The notes below the pieces were generated by a model. That model did not search any database and had not been told where the DNA came from. It saw only the letters and a list, made by a program, of their open reading frames with translations. A stretch of 64,000 nt of DNA from a virus, in the IMG/VR virus record IMGVR_UViG_3300009506_000016, positions 1 to 64,000 of that record. The stretch is one strand, 5' to 3'. Within the stretch, counting starts at the first letter, position 1. The number at the start of each line of letters is the position of its first letter. The position numbers were made by a program, and so were the translations under genes. Shown here in pieces: positions 1 through 9,013 of the stretch.

Positions 1-663
1 TACGAGAAACCACGTAATCACTGGAAATGGATGCAAGAGAATGTTTCCATTCCCCTGTATTTGCTTATGGAGCGCCAGGAAGTCCCAATGGGAATTAGAT
101 ATCCCATTGAGGATGTGATGGCTATGCTTCCACAAGCAAGGCGGAAAAAGGTGTTCTCGAGTTCGTTTGACTATCTCATGGGTCTTGCGATCTATGAGGG
201 ATTTGAACAAATTGAATGCTACGGTTTTGAGATGGGTTCGGACACCGAGTATAGGTATCAACGAGAGGGTGCGGCTTATTGGATTGGTTATTGCGATGCG
301 AAAGGGATTGAATTAATTCTTCCAGAAAATACCGCATTGCTACGAAACAAGATGTACGGCTACCAGGGAGGTAGCATGATTTATCGTCAAGATATTGAAC
401 GGTTGAAACAGGCTCGACAACAGCAGAAAGTTGAGGCTCATGCTCGTCTTTCTTACTTCGAGGGACAGATGAAACTCGCGGTTGAAAAATATGGTGAGAA
501 TAGCCAGGAAGCGCAAGACATTGCTAAGAAATGGCAGGACCAATATGAGCTAACACTGGTTATTCACGGCGCACTTCAAGAGAATGAATATTTGCTTAAA
601 GAGATCGATCTAGAAGAACCGTCCGAGGAACTTACCAATCCGATGATGAGAATTCCCGTATAG
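1..663 (+). CDS. Rossmann-like phage protein, 5' end cut off by window edge
   Basis: The reading frame is open from base 1 (YEKPRNHW..) through to the stop at 663, so the true start lies outside the window; the first internal ATG is at 31. The visible part has a SSFDYLMGLAIYEG segment followed by a conserved block (YGFEMGSDTEY, then YWIGYCDAKGIELILP) that I recognise from a family of phage proteins resembling the MptE-like/DUF115 Rossmann fold. The C-terminal third is charged and probably coiled coil. Such proteins sit near head genes in many phages; their function is unknown to me. Family assignment is from memory of the motif. Confidence 0.75.
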   Translation, partial: YEKPRNHWKWMQENVSIPLYLLMERQEVPMGIRYPIEDVMAMLPQARRKKVFSSSFDYLMGLAIYEGFEQIECYGFEMGSDTEYRYQREGAAYWIGYCDAKGIELILPENTALLRNKMYGYQGGSMIYRQDIERLKQARQQQKVEAHARLSYFEGQMKLAVEKYGENSQEAQDIAKKWQDQYELTLVIHGALQENEYLLKEIDLEEPSEELTNPMMRIPV

Positions 664-710
664 AGGAATGAGGATTGAAATATAGCAGAGTACCATGATA
701 GGAGTGAGTA

Positions 711-1055
711 ATGTTCTGGCGTGTTTATTATGGAGATGGCACAACCTTTAGCAACGAGGATGGCTTTGTATACAATGTGCCTACTCGTAATGTTCAGGTT
801 ATTGTTCAGCACTCCAAAGAACACGGCATAGAACTAATCTCAAGCACAGACTATTATATTTGGAATAACAATCGCTGGTATGGTGTTGATCAGTTTGGAT
901 TATATGATTACTTAATAGATCCTGGATGGAAACGTGTTCTCTTTGGTCGTATGCTCACTAAAGAGGAATATAATGCGATCTGGAGTCTGGTTTCGGAAGA
1001 AGCCAAAGAAGAAAAAACCGCATTCGAAAAATGGGAACGGAGGCCGAATGAGTAA
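711..1055 (+). CDS. Conserved phage hypothetical protein, 114 aa
   Basis: Starts MFWRVYYGDGTTF, a beginning common to a small phage family of unknown function found beside tail and head genes. The start has a GGAGTGA purine stretch just upstream (near 701-707). It has no signal peptide, membrane segment or catalytic motif that I can see. The stop overlaps the start of the next gene by 8 bases, so the two are translationally coupled. Expressed with the virion genes by position. Confidence 0.7.
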   Translation: MFWRVYYGDGTTFSNEDGFVYNVPTRNVQVIVQHSKEHGIELISSTDYYIWNNNRWYGVDQFGLYDYLIDPGWKRVLFGRMLTKEEYNAIWSLVSEEAKEEKTAFEKWERRPNE

Positions 1056-1350
1056 GTATATCTATATTTCTTGTTTGGGTGTCCGTTTGGATGATAACGA
1101 CAACCGTATCACCTTGACATGGATAGGTCCAGATGAAATCGAGCGTACTTATTCGGTAAGACAAAATATACTGGATCAGTATACAACTGCCGAAGAATTG
1201 AAAGCCGCAATTGATCTATGGACACAAGTGAATTTGGGATATACCCTTGATGATCTGTTTATCCATCTAAATAGGGATGGTACTTTCGCGCTTGCTACAG
1301 GCGCATTACTGGATGTGTGGCCCGAAGATATGCCCGCCGAGGGAGTGTAA
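1048..1350 (+). CDS. Hypothetical protein, 100 aa, virion gene cluster
   Basis: The long open frame begins at 934, but the likely start is the ATG at 1048, which has an ACGGAGG site 5-6 bases upstream and overlaps the end of the preceding gene. The protein (MSKYIYISCLGV..) is small, mixed alpha/beta in appearance, with no recognisable motif. It lies just before a repeat-rich tail protein, so it may be a chaperone or minor structural component; that is inference from position only. Confidence 0.7.
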   Translation: MSKYIYISCLGVRLDDNDNRITLTWIGPDEIERTYSVRQNILDQYTTAEELKAAIDLWTQVNLGYTLDDLFIHLNRDGTFALATGALLDVWPEDMPAEGV

Positions 1351-1353
1351 AGC

Positions 1354-1626
1354 ATGGGTGCGGCTGTTACTAATCAAAACACCTTCCGGTTCAGGGAAGA
1401 TGATGGTAATGAAACTGGTGCATCGTGGATTGATGCACAGGGGAGTAACATCAATCGCGGAACTGGAACGGCCAATAAGTTTCGCGTTCGCAATCTTGTT
1501 CAAGAAACAAATAACGGTGCGGCCAACGTTCCTTGGCCTCTGTGGGCAAGCTATAATGGCGGCTCTTATTTCGTTGTAACCACCACAAGCTCATACGTTC
1601 AATCTGTTGCGCAAGTGGAACAGTAA
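1354..1626 (+). CDS. N-terminal piece of repeat-rich tail protein, separated by a frameshift
   Basis: This 90-residue frame (NTFRFREDDGNETGASW..) is the first half of a beta-sandwich domain that I know from phage and Chloroflexi-type surface proteins; the family normally continues ..VVQAVAS..DGATTNQLT..FVAGR.DE.G... Here the frame ends at 1626, but the expected continuation is present without interruption one frame over (ASGTV, TDDTLTTAQLTFSGSF, VQGRFDSNGAMENN) from about 1611 into the gene at 1704. A single missing base near 1605-1612 would explain this. No slippery heptamer is visible, so I favour an assembly error or a real mutation over programmed frameshifting. The intact gene would span 1354-4925. 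Confidence 0.7.
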   Translation: MGAAVTNQNTFRFREDDGNETGASWIDAQGSNINRGTGTANKFRVRNLVQETNNGAANVPWPLWASYNGGSYFVVTTTSSYVQSVAQVEQ

Positions 1627-1703
1627 CCGATGACACGCTTACTACTGCTCAACTCACATTTTCTGGATCGTTTGTTCAAGGGAGATTTGACAGCAACGGG
1701 GCG

Positions 1704-4700
1704 ATGGAAAACAATACCATCCTCAAATCCCAATATTCGGAGATGGAGTATTGTGTTTTCATTGTTAACGATGATGTAAATAACGGCGACACTATTGACT
1801 TCCGTACATACGAGACAGTAACGGCACCCGCAGATTCATATACCGCAACTGGCAGAGTCACAGTAACAAAAGCCGCATCCAGCAATCTTACAGTAGACGA
1901 TGCCTACGTAACTACGCAAGTTGATCCAGTCTCAACAACGAAGTCAGATACGCTCGTTATCGCAGACGCATCGATAGAACCGAATGCAGATAACGTTATA
2001 ACCACCAAATCGGACACATTAGTAATCGCTGATGCCAGCGTTGAAACGCAAGTAGACGCTCCTACAATAACCGAGATTGGTGGTGCGGTTGACCTTACTG
2101 TTGACGATGCGTATGTGACTACTCAAGTGGATGCGGTTCAGACAACGAAGTCCGACACTCTTGTTGTCGATGATGTTTATGTAGAAACTCAAACTGATAA
2201 TATAACAATTACAAAGTCTGATACTTTATCTGTTGCAGATTTATATGCTACTACTCAAATGGACTCCCCAACCCTTATTGCTCCACAAGGGATAATAATT
2301 GAAATCCATCTTGAAGAGGATCTTTCGGAATTTACCAGTACTGTCACAGATGGGGGTGATTTATATTGGTCTGCTGATGCTGCACTCGCTGGTTCTTCTG
2401 GCGGCATGGCATGTTTTATTGATGATAACACGGAAATTTATGGCGTAAATAGCTTTACTGAAATATCCTCCGGTATTTGGCGCACTAGATTTTATCTTGA
2501 TCCTAATAGTATTGCACTCGAAAATTATAGAGGTGTAGGATTACAGCAATTTCGGTTGTCTGGAAGGCCCATAGCAACAATATATATCGGGAATCCTGGC
2601 GATGGGTCACATTCTATTTTTTCTGGTGTTTATGATGATAATTCGGTTTGGCAAAATACATCTTGGTACGCTATTTCGGATGAGGAACATTATGTCGAGG
2701 TTTTATTTGAGTCGGCTACTGGTGAAGATAGCAATGATGGTATCATAACAATATGGATTGATGGAGTCCAAAAGGGACAAAAAACTGGTCTGGATTTATA
2801 CACCTATGGCAAAATTGATACGTCCAGATTTGGTATTATGAATCCAGGATCATCAAATGGGACTGTCTATCTTGACGAACTAATCGTCAACGATGATGGC
2901 TCAGAGATTGGACCGGTTGGTGGAAGCGGAACAACATTAACCGTAGCCGATGCCTGTGTAACCACGCAAGTTGACGCCGTAAACACAACGAAATCTGACA
3001 CCCTGGCGATAGCGGATTCTTACGTGACAACGCAGATAGATGAATCGGCGGTAGCAGAGGTTGAGCCAAGTCACACAATTATTGAAATTCACCTAGAAGA
3101 AGATTTGAGCGAATTTACATCCACTGTTACAGATGGTGGAGATTTATATTGGTCAGCCGATGCCGCACTCGCTGGCACTTCGGGCGGCATGGCATGTTTA
3201 GTTGATGATACAAATGCCATTTATGGGGAAGCAGTTGTTACACCGGCCAACACCAGTGGAGTTTTACGCTGGCGTGTGTATCTTGATCCTAATTCCCTAA
3301 CAATGGCAGATGGGGATGTGTTCTATATTGCTGGTTTATATAATAGTAGCAGTAATGAGATTTGTGGATTCCAATTACGGTATTACACCGCCGGAGGTTA
3401 TCAAGTACGTGGATTTGTAACAAACGATTCCAATACTCAGACTGTAGTGAATGTATATATCACGGATGCTCCGCATTATATAGAAATGATGGTAACGAGG
3501 TCAGATGGCGGAGACAATGGCGCTTGGAGTTGGTGGATTGATGGAGATGCGCAGACCGGCGCTAGTAATCTTGATAATGATACATTTTTCGCAAATTTCT
3601 CATATATCAGAATCGGAGCAATTGACAAATTAGATACTGGAACGCACGACACATTTTATCTTGATGAATTGATCGTCAACGATGACGGCTCTGAGATTGG
3701 ACCGGTAAGCGGTGGAAATAACTTATCAGTTGATAATGCTTATGTAACTACTCAGGTAGATCCAGTATCTACTACAAAATCAGATACACTGATTGTATCA
3801 GACATATCCGTTGAAACTCAGATTGACAATGTAGCGGTCACGAAATCGGATACCATCTCCATTTCTGATTCAAGTGTTGATACACAGGTCGATCATGTAT
3901 CTACAACAAAGAGTGACACACTCGTTGTTTCTAATGTTTATGTAGAAACTTATGTGGATGCTGTAGAAATAAATAGTGCGCAATTCTTATCTGTTGATGA
4001 TGCTTATATTGAAACACAAGTTGACCAAATATCAATAAGCAAATCAGATACGCTAGTAGTTGCAAATACATATACGGATACGCAAGTTGATGAAGTATCA
4101 ATTACAAAATCCGATACGCTCGTTATCGCCGATGCCTATTCAACGACACAAGTAGACAGTCTAAATCTTTCTGGATCTACAACATTATCTGTCGATAATG
4201 CTTATGTAACAACACAATCTGATAATGTTGAAGTACAAAAGTCAAGCTCTCTATCTGTTGATAATGCTTATGTTGAAACACAAACAGATAATGTGACCGT
4301 AACTTCGTCAACCACATTGTCGGTTAACAATACCTATGTAACAACTCAAGTAGATGGATTATCGGTAACAAAGTCTGACACGCTGATTATCAGTGATAGT
4401 TACGTTACAACCCAAGTTGATTCTTTTGCTGTTTCGTCACTATCTGGATTAGCGATTGATAATGTTTATGTTATTCCGGCGCTTGATAATCTGGTGGTCG
4501 TTCAACATCAGACTCTCGTAATTGATGATGCTGAACATGGAAATACAACTGATGGCAATCTTGTATTTATTCAATATCAATCGCTTTCAATTGACGAAAC
4601 TGTTCACGACAATTATACAGATGGTCCAATTCTTCCTGTTCAACACCAAACCCTTGTAATTGCGGACACTGAGCATGGACAAGAATCAGAGGATGGATTA

Positions 4701-4925
4701 GTATTTATTCAATACCAAACTTTGGCAATTGATGATACCGAACACGCCAATTATACGGATGGTCCGGTACTTATTCCAAAAACACTAACGATTCAGGAAG
4801 CACTTCATGGTCATCTTGTTGATTATATTGTCTTTGATGGATATGATGTAGTTGGAGTGCAAACCAGCAGAAAGTTGTATCTTGGAGCCTATAGAAGAAT
4901 TAGATCGTTTGGTAATAGGATGTAA
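1704..4925 (+). CDS. Large repeat-rich tail/fibre protein with two LamG-like domains
   Basis: Probable adhesion or fibre protein exposed on the virion. After the end of a beta-sandwich (whose start is in the 1354 frame), it has tandem repeats of about 22 residues with the core L.V.DAYV.TQVD.V..TKSDT. Two near-duplicate concanavalin/LamG-like domains interrupt them (residues about 197-405 and 456-667; both open EIHLEEDLSEFTSTVTDGG and close YLDELIVNDDGSEIGP). More 22-residue repeats follow, then four 23-residue repeats of a second type (HQTLVIDDAEHGN..TDG). The start at 1704 has no ribosome site, consistent with this being the distal part of a frameshifted gene. Ends 5 bases before the next start. 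Acidic, Thr/Ser/Asp-rich, as expected of extended fibres. Confidence 0.8.
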   Translation: MENNTILKSQYSEMEYCVFIVNDDVNNGDTIDFRTYETVTAPADSYTATGRVTVTKAASSNLTVDDAYVTTQVDPVSTTKSDTLVIADASIEPNADNVITTKSDTLVIADASVETQVDAPTITEIGGAVDLTVDDAYVTTQVDAVQTTKSDTLVVDDVYVETQTDNITITKSDTLSVADLYATTQMDSPTLIAPQGIIIEIHLEEDLSEFTSTVTDGGDLYWSADAALAGSSGGMACFIDDNTEIYGVNSFTEISSGIWRTRFYLDPNSIALENYRGVGLQQFRLSGRPIATIYIGNPGDGSHSIFSGVYDDNSVWQNTSWYAISDEEHYVEVLFESATGEDSNDGIITIWIDGVQKGQKTGLDLYTYGKIDTSRFGIMNPGSSNGTVYLDELIVNDDGSEIGPVGGSGTTLTVADACVTTQVDAVNTTKSDTLAIADSYVTTQIDESAVAEVEPSHTIIEIHLEEDLSEFTSTVTDGGDLYWSADAALAGTSGGMACLVDDTNAIYGEAVVTPANTSGVLRWRVYLDPNSLTMADGDVFYIAGLYNSSSNEICGFQLRYYTAGGYQVRGFVTNDSNTQTVVNVYITDAPHYIEMMVTRSDGGDNGAWSWWIDGDAQTGASNLDNDTFFANFSYIRIGAIDKLDTGTHDTFYLDELIVNDDGSEIGPVSGGNNLSVDNAYVTTQVDPVSTTKSDTLIVSDISVETQIDNVAVTKSDTISISDSSVDTQVDHVSTTKSDTLVVSNVYVETYVDAVEINSAQFLSVDDAYIETQVDQISISKSDTLVVANTYTDTQVDEVSITKSDTLVIADAYSTTQVDSLNLSGSTTLSVDNAYVTTQSDNVEVQKSSSLSVDNAYVETQTDNVTVTSSTTLSVNNTYVTTQVDGLSVTKSDTLIISDSYVTTQVDSFAVSSLSGLAIDNVYVIPALDNLVVVQHQTLVIDDAEHGNTTDGNLVFIQYQSLSIDETVHDNYTDGPILPVQHQTLVIADTEHGQESEDGLVFIQYQTLAIDDTEHANYTDGPVLIPKTLTIQEALHGHLVDYIVFDGYDVVGVQTSRKLYLGAYRRIRSFGNRM
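1870..4825 (+). repeat. Intragenic 22/23-residue repeats and a duplicated LamG-like module
   Basis: The coding sequence contains runs of 66-base units (at roughly 1870-2275, 2936-3060 and 3718-4490) and 69-base units (4490-4780). DNA of the units has diverged while the protein register is kept. Two ~630-base LamG-like modules at about 2290-2920 and 3073-3708 are related by duplication; their first ~30 and last ~20 residues are almost identical and their middles have diverged. Such arrays can change length by recombination. Confidence 0.85.
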
Positions 4926-4930
4926 TAAAC

Positions 4931-5437
4931 ATGGCGCTATCATTTAACATAAAATCAATTCCATCAAGATTTTCGCGCTATAAAGCTATATCCGATTCCG
5001 CATTAAGGCATCAGGTCGATTTTAAGATAAAACAGGTTGCAGAAGGTGAGCGCCTTGTAATGTGGAATAAACTTCACGAGCTTACAAGTACATGGAATCA
5101 TTATCCAGGTTTTACATACAAAACAGAAAGAAATGGTGACGAACTCAGAGTCACGGTGAGCACAGATGACGAAATATTTTATTACTTGGATCAAGGAACG
5201 AGCGTAAGATATGCTACAATGACAGATGACTTTGAGCCAAAAACATCTGTTGGATCTCTCAAAAGTAGCAGGGGTGCTGGCGGATTGGCGTATGTAAGCA
5301 CAAAGAACCCACACGAAGGAATTGCCGCACGCAATTTCTTTGGCACACTTGCTGATGAAAGAGAAAAACCGTTTGATGATAATGTTGAAAGAATGATCAA
5401 CAAAGTAATAGATGATTGGTGGAATTCTTTAGGATAG
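4931..5437 (+). CDS. HK97 gp10-like connector/minor virion protein
   Basis: A 168-residue protein with the layout of the HK97-gp10 family: an N-terminal region, a central YYLDQGTSVRYA block and the hallmark PHEGIAARNF near residue 132, matching the family's P-G-I-x-A-R-N-F signature. Members act at the head-tail junction, completing the neck or terminating the tail tube. Placed 5 bases after the fibre gene and 8 before the next gene, within the virion operon. Function is from the family; the motif is seen directly. Confidence 0.8.
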   Translation: MALSFNIKSIPSRFSRYKAISDSALRHQVDFKIKQVAEGERLVMWNKLHELTSTWNHYPGFTYKTERNGDELRVTVSTDDEIFYYLDQGTSVRYATMTDDFEPKTSVGSLKSSRGAGGLAYVSTKNPHEGIAARNFFGTLADEREKPFDDNVERMINKVIDDWWNSLG

Positions 5438-5445
5438 GAGAATAA

Positions 5446-5664
5446 ATGTTATTTCCAGAAGATATTCAGGCGCAATGGCTTTCTGTCATTCGCAGGTTAC
5501 AAAGTAAAGCAAAAAGTGAGGGACTTGCTGTTCTTACTATTAACATTCTGGTTGATCAGAATGGTGTTCCTCAAGCGTGGACAGAACCCGTTCAGACGAA
5601 AATAGAGCCCAAGAACGCATCATCGGCCATTTTATCTCTGTTTACCGGTAAAATATCTCATTGA
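5446..5664 (+). CDS. Small conserved phage protein, 72 aa
   Basis: Good ribosome site (AGGAGAATAA before ATG). The sequence INILVDQNGVPQAWTEP..KIEP resembles a small phage family of unknown role usually found between head genes. No membrane segment. It ends just before an extended -10 promoter, so it is the last gene of the preceding transcription unit. Confidence 0.65.
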   Translation: MLFPEDIQAQWLSVIRRLQSKAKSEGLAVLTINILVDQNGVPQAWTEPVQTKIEPKNASSAILSLFTGKISH

Positions 5665-5687
5665 ATGGATACACGCACAAGTTTTTA

Positions 5688-5696
5688 TGATATAAT
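5688..5696 (+). promoter_or_regulatory. Extended -10 promoter for the capsid unit
   Basis: TGATATAAT is a perfect TGnTATAAT extended -10 box; there is no good -35 at 16-18 bp (TTGAAT at 5661 is 24 bp away). Transcription would begin near 5703, so the ATG at 5702 would be untranslated and the start at 5714, with GGAG at 5704-5707, is the real one. Confidence 0.6.
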
Positions 5697-5713
5697 CACA
5701 AATGGAGTACAAT

Positions 5714-7483
5714 ATGGATCAAGATAGTACAGAACAAAAATCCATGAATGAAGAACTCAGTAGCATGTATCGAGACATTGTAGATAATTGGGGAATCACT
5801 TCATTCTCCGATCTCGAAAATGTAGATCGATCAGAAGATGTTATTGACGATCTAATGACTCTGCAAGCCATAGCCGGGATCATGCTTGGTAACATTCGTG
5901 CTTATTCTGACGATAAAATAAGCGCCGTTAGAAAAATGCTAACCGAATATGATAGCATGGCGATGGCATTGCTGGACGAATACGAAAACCGGAGCGATAA
6001 CAAGGAAGAACGAAAAGTTATGTTAGATGAGTTATCAAACCTATTTAATGTATTCAGGTCAAAAGAGAAGAAATACAAGACTGAGGGCGGCGTAAAATAC
6101 AGCGCCAGCGACTATCTTTATGTTGGTGACTCAAGCAAACCTTCGACATGGAAACTTCGTATAGCAGAAGGGAGTTCGGGACATGTAACCATAGCTCAAT
6201 TAGGACGCGCCGCCGCCGCATTTTCAAGTGGCGGATTTCGTGGAAATAAAGTACAACTTCCATCTGGTGAGGCTGGAAAGATAAAGGCTAAACTACGAAG
6301 GTTGTACAAAAAGTTGGGTGCAAAGGATGAAGATATTCCAGAGAGTATTAAAAAAGAGCAACCGTTTATGTTGTTTAAGGATGCACTTGGGAATTGGCGC
6401 TGGTTTGCACGGTACTCAAACAATTATCGGGATAATGATCGACCTGCTGAGATTATTTCAAAACAGTCGCATCTCGATTTTGTAAAAATGGTTGATAGTG
6501 GTCAAGCACCCATGCCGGAACTTTGGCATTGGCACATCCCTGGAAGTAAATGGGGTGAGGCCGATTGGGTTGCTTATGATGAGGACAATGGAATTGCGAT
6601 GGCCGCTGGTTATGTCCTTTCGGGCCACGAGAAAGAAGCTGAGGCTCTTTCTGACCTTATTGATAGCGGCGAATTTGATCTTGGCGTATCTCATGGAATG
6701 CCAAGGCCAACGGTGAAGTATGATAGCGCTGATGACTCGATCATCGTTGCGCATATCACTAAAGAGATCAGCGACTTGCCTCTTTGGGCGGCGGCAAATA
6801 AGCTGACGAGTTTCTCTATATTCAAGGAGAAGGATATGGCTGTAATTTCTGCACAAAAGAAAGAATATCTGAAAGCCGTAGGTTTCTCCGATGAGGCTAT
6901 TGAGGACATTGAGGCCGGTAATAAAGCTCTGGCTGAGTTTGCAAAGCAAGCGGAGATCGAATCGAAAGAAGCGAGTGAAAATGAGAACGATGAAGCTCCC
7001 CAAGTAGATGAAAATCAAGCAGAAGCTGAGGCTCAGGAAAAAGAGCAGGAAACGCCAGCCGAAGATGTTTCAAGCGATGAGACAAAATCTGATGCGGAAG
7101 CCGATGAGCAAAAAGAAGGCGCAACTGTAGCGCTTGTTGGTGCTGTAGAAGTGGCCGATGCAATTGCTCAGGTTTCGAATGCGCTTATGGACGAGATCAA
7201 GTCGTTGAAGTCTCAGATCGATGACCTACGGAAAGAAAGGGATGAAGAAAAGGAAAAGCAATCCGCCACCCCGGATGAATATGTTCCTACTGCATCTCTG
7301 GCGGCAATGATCGCCAAACAACTGAGTGCTGTTGGATCGAAAGAAGCGGCAGTACACAAAAACTCTACTCTGGCTAAGAGTGGTCCTGACGAGACACCCG
7401 TTGAGGACGAAACCAATACCCTCGTGAACACTGGTAACCCTGTCATTGACAGTGTAATCTCCGGTGTGATTGGAAGGAAATAA
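5714..7483 (+). CDS. Putative prohead protease fused to scaffold-like domain
   Basis: A 589-residue protein directly before the capsid gene. Residues ~125-205 resemble a small phage module (DYLYVGDSSKPSTW..GGFRGNKVQLP). Residues ~240-370 hold ELWHWHIPG, then a GVSHG segment and LPLWAANKLTSF, a pattern I associate with phage prohead proteases; the His and Ser are candidate catalytic residues but I cannot prove it. Residues ~400-520 are Glu/Ala/Lys-rich with a coiled coil, typical of a scaffold that is degraded during head maturation. Fusion of protease and scaffold is known in HK97-type phages. Start 5714 is chosen over 5702 because of the GGAG site and the promoter position. Confidence 0.65.
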   Translation: MDQDSTEQKSMNEELSSMYRDIVDNWGITSFSDLENVDRSEDVIDDLMTLQAIAGIMLGNIRAYSDDKISAVRKMLTEYDSMAMALLDEYENRSDNKEERKVMLDELSNLFNVFRSKEKKYKTEGGVKYSASDYLYVGDSSKPSTWKLRIAEGSSGHVTIAQLGRAAAAFSSGGFRGNKVQLPSGEAGKIKAKLRRLYKKLGAKDEDIPESIKKEQPFMLFKDALGNWRWFARYSNNYRDNDRPAEIISKQSHLDFVKMVDSGQAPMPELWHWHIPGSKWGEADWVAYDEDNGIAMAAGYVLSGHEKEAEALSDLIDSGEFDLGVSHGMPRPTVKYDSADDSIIVAHITKEISDLPLWAAANKLTSFSIFKEKDMAVISAQKKEYLKAVGFSDEAIEDIEAGNKALAEFAKQAEIESKEASENENDEAPQVDENQAEAEAQEKEQETPAEDVSSDETKSDAEADEQKEGATVALVGAVEVADAIAQVSNALMDEIKSLKSQIDDLRKERDEEKEKQSATPDEYVPTASLAAMIAKQLSAVGSKEAAVHKNSTLAKSGPDETPVEDETNTLVNTGNPVIDSVISGVIGRK

Positions 7484-7484
7484 A

Positions 7485-8894
7485 ATGAACCCTGATGAAA
7501 TTTTAGCTCAATTGATTGAGGGTCAGAACGCTGTTCTCAAAGAGGCGGCGGATAAACTAAAGACGGTTGGGAACTCACAAACTGCAAACAAGCTGCATGG
7601 CATCAATGGTTTGTGGTCTACTCCGGGCCTGGACCGTGAGGTTATTACTGCTCACGTTCGTCCGCATGGCTTTGCGAGTATGCTACCTGCACTTCCATCC
7701 GTCACGGAAGATCCGCGTTTCGCATCTCTAACCGGGATTACTGAAACAACTGGCACTCAGCCTACCGAGCCTTGTGATGACGCTCCTTATGCGTTTATGA
7801 AAGGCTGTAACCTGACGGCCCGGTTCGGCATTCTCCGTTTCGATACCAATACCATTGACATCTCGCAAACGTTCCGTCAAGTGAACCGCAGTGATTTCAA
7901 GGATCTGGTTTTGCGCGGACGCTTGCTTGGCCTGACTGATCTTCATCCCCAGGAACTGAGTGAATCTCAGGTCTTGGACGTGCTTACAAAAGCCGAAATG
8001 GTGGTTGCTGGCATTAGTGCCGAGCGCGAACTGAGTAAGCAAATGTGGCAAGGTATTACTACGGTTGCCGGGAACTTCCCTGGCCTGGACGTTCAGATTG
8101 CTACCGGGCAGAAAGACGCTGATTCAAGCGTTCTGTGTCCTGCTCTGGACAGTGATATCAAAGACTTCGCTTATGATCTGGTTGGCGGGGATGGGCGCGA
8201 CATTGTTGAGTATCTCTCGATGTTGATGTTCTACCTTGAAAACAATGCTATGACGATGGGTCTTGATCCCGTTAGCTTTGCTATCGTGATGCGCCCTGGC
8301 CTGTGGCAAGAACTAAGCGCGGTTTGGCCGATTGTTTACAATACTAATCGTGCGAACGCCGTTCCTACTGGCGCAACTCTGTTCGTGGATGGCCGGGATA
8401 ATATCTCTGACCGCGATACGATGCGGAGCGGAATGTTCATTGACATCAATGGCAAGCGCTATCCTGTGGTTGTGGATACTGGCATTTATGAGCACAACAA
8501 CATTAATGATGCAAACTTGCTGGCTGGCGAGTACGCATCGAGCATCTATGTTGTTCCTCTGAGCATCACCGGCAATATGCCTGTGACTTATCGTGAGTTC
8601 CTGGATTTCCGGGCTGGTGATAATGATAGCGCTCTCTTGCGCGGCATGAACACTTTCTGGACTGACAGCGGCGTTTACTCATGGGCTGTTGAGAATAACA
8701 AGTGGTGCTACAAGCTGAGTCTGCGGACTGAACAGCGTGTGATTTTGCGCACACCGCAACTGGCCGGTAAGATCCAGCATGTCAAGTATGTGCCTCTGCA
8801 ACACCTACGCGATCCTTATCCTGAATCACCGTACTTCGCTGATGGTGGTGTTAGTCTGCGTGACTACACTTCTGGCGATGCTGTGTGGCTCTAA
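7485..8894 (+). CDS. Major capsid protein (HK97-like fold expected)
   Basis: A 469-residue protein, higher in GC and in abundant-type codons than its neighbours, as expected for the most expressed virion gene. It follows the protease/scaffold gene and is closed by a strong intrinsic terminator. The N-terminal ~40 residues are a short helical arm. The core includes FDTNTIDISQTFRQVNRSD, a long helix around ELSKQMWQG and the FAIVMRPGLWQELS strand-loop seen in phage capsid proteins. ATG 7485 has GGAAGG 6-9 bases upstream; the longer frame from 7470 overlaps the previous gene and lacks a site. Identity rests on context plus overall pattern. Confidence 0.8.
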   Translation: MNPDEILAQLIEGQNAVLKEAADKLKTVGNSQTANKLHGINGLWSTPGLDREVITAHVRPHGFASMLPALPSVTEDPRFASLTGITETTGTQPTEPCDDAPYAFMKGCNLTARFGILRFDTNTIDISQTFRQVNRSDFKDLVLRGRLLGLTDLHPQELSESQVLDVLTKAEMVVAGISAERELSKQMWQGITTVAGNFPGLDVQIATGQKDADSSVLCPALDSDIKDFAYDLVGGDGRDIVEYLSMLMFYLENNAMTMGLDPVSFAIVMRPGLWQELSAVWPIVYNTNRANAVPTGATLFVDGRDNISDRDTMRSGMFIDINGKRYPVVVDTGIYEHNNINDANLLAGEYASSIYVVPLSITGNMPVTYREFLDFRAGDNDSALLRGMNTFWTDSGVYSWAVENNKWCYKLSLRTEQRVILRTPQLAGKIQHVKYVPLQHLRDPYPESPYFADGGVSLRDYTSGDAVWL

Positions 8895-8922
8895 TAAGCT
8901 AATCGCAATAACGATTGAAGTG

Positions 8923-8952
8923 AAAAACCCCCTGAGTTATCAGGGGGTTTTT
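8923..8952 (+). terminator. Intrinsic terminator after capsid gene
   Basis: Perfect 8-bp stem CCCCCTGA/TCAGGGGG with a GTTA loop, flanked by A5 and followed by T5. Confidence 0.92.
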
Positions 8953-8990
8953 ATATGTTAAAAAAGGGTATAATTATCTTATGTTTGTTG

Positions 8991-8996
8991 TATAAT
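8991..8996 (+). promoter_or_regulatory. Possible -10 box for the exonuclease/methyltransferase unit
   Basis: TATAAT lies 18 bases before the 9014 start, just after the capsid terminator. A second TATAAT is at 8969. No -35 box and no TGn extension, so this is weaker than the other promoter calls. Confidence 0.4.
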
Positions 8997-9013
8997 ATTA
9001 CATGGGAGAATAA

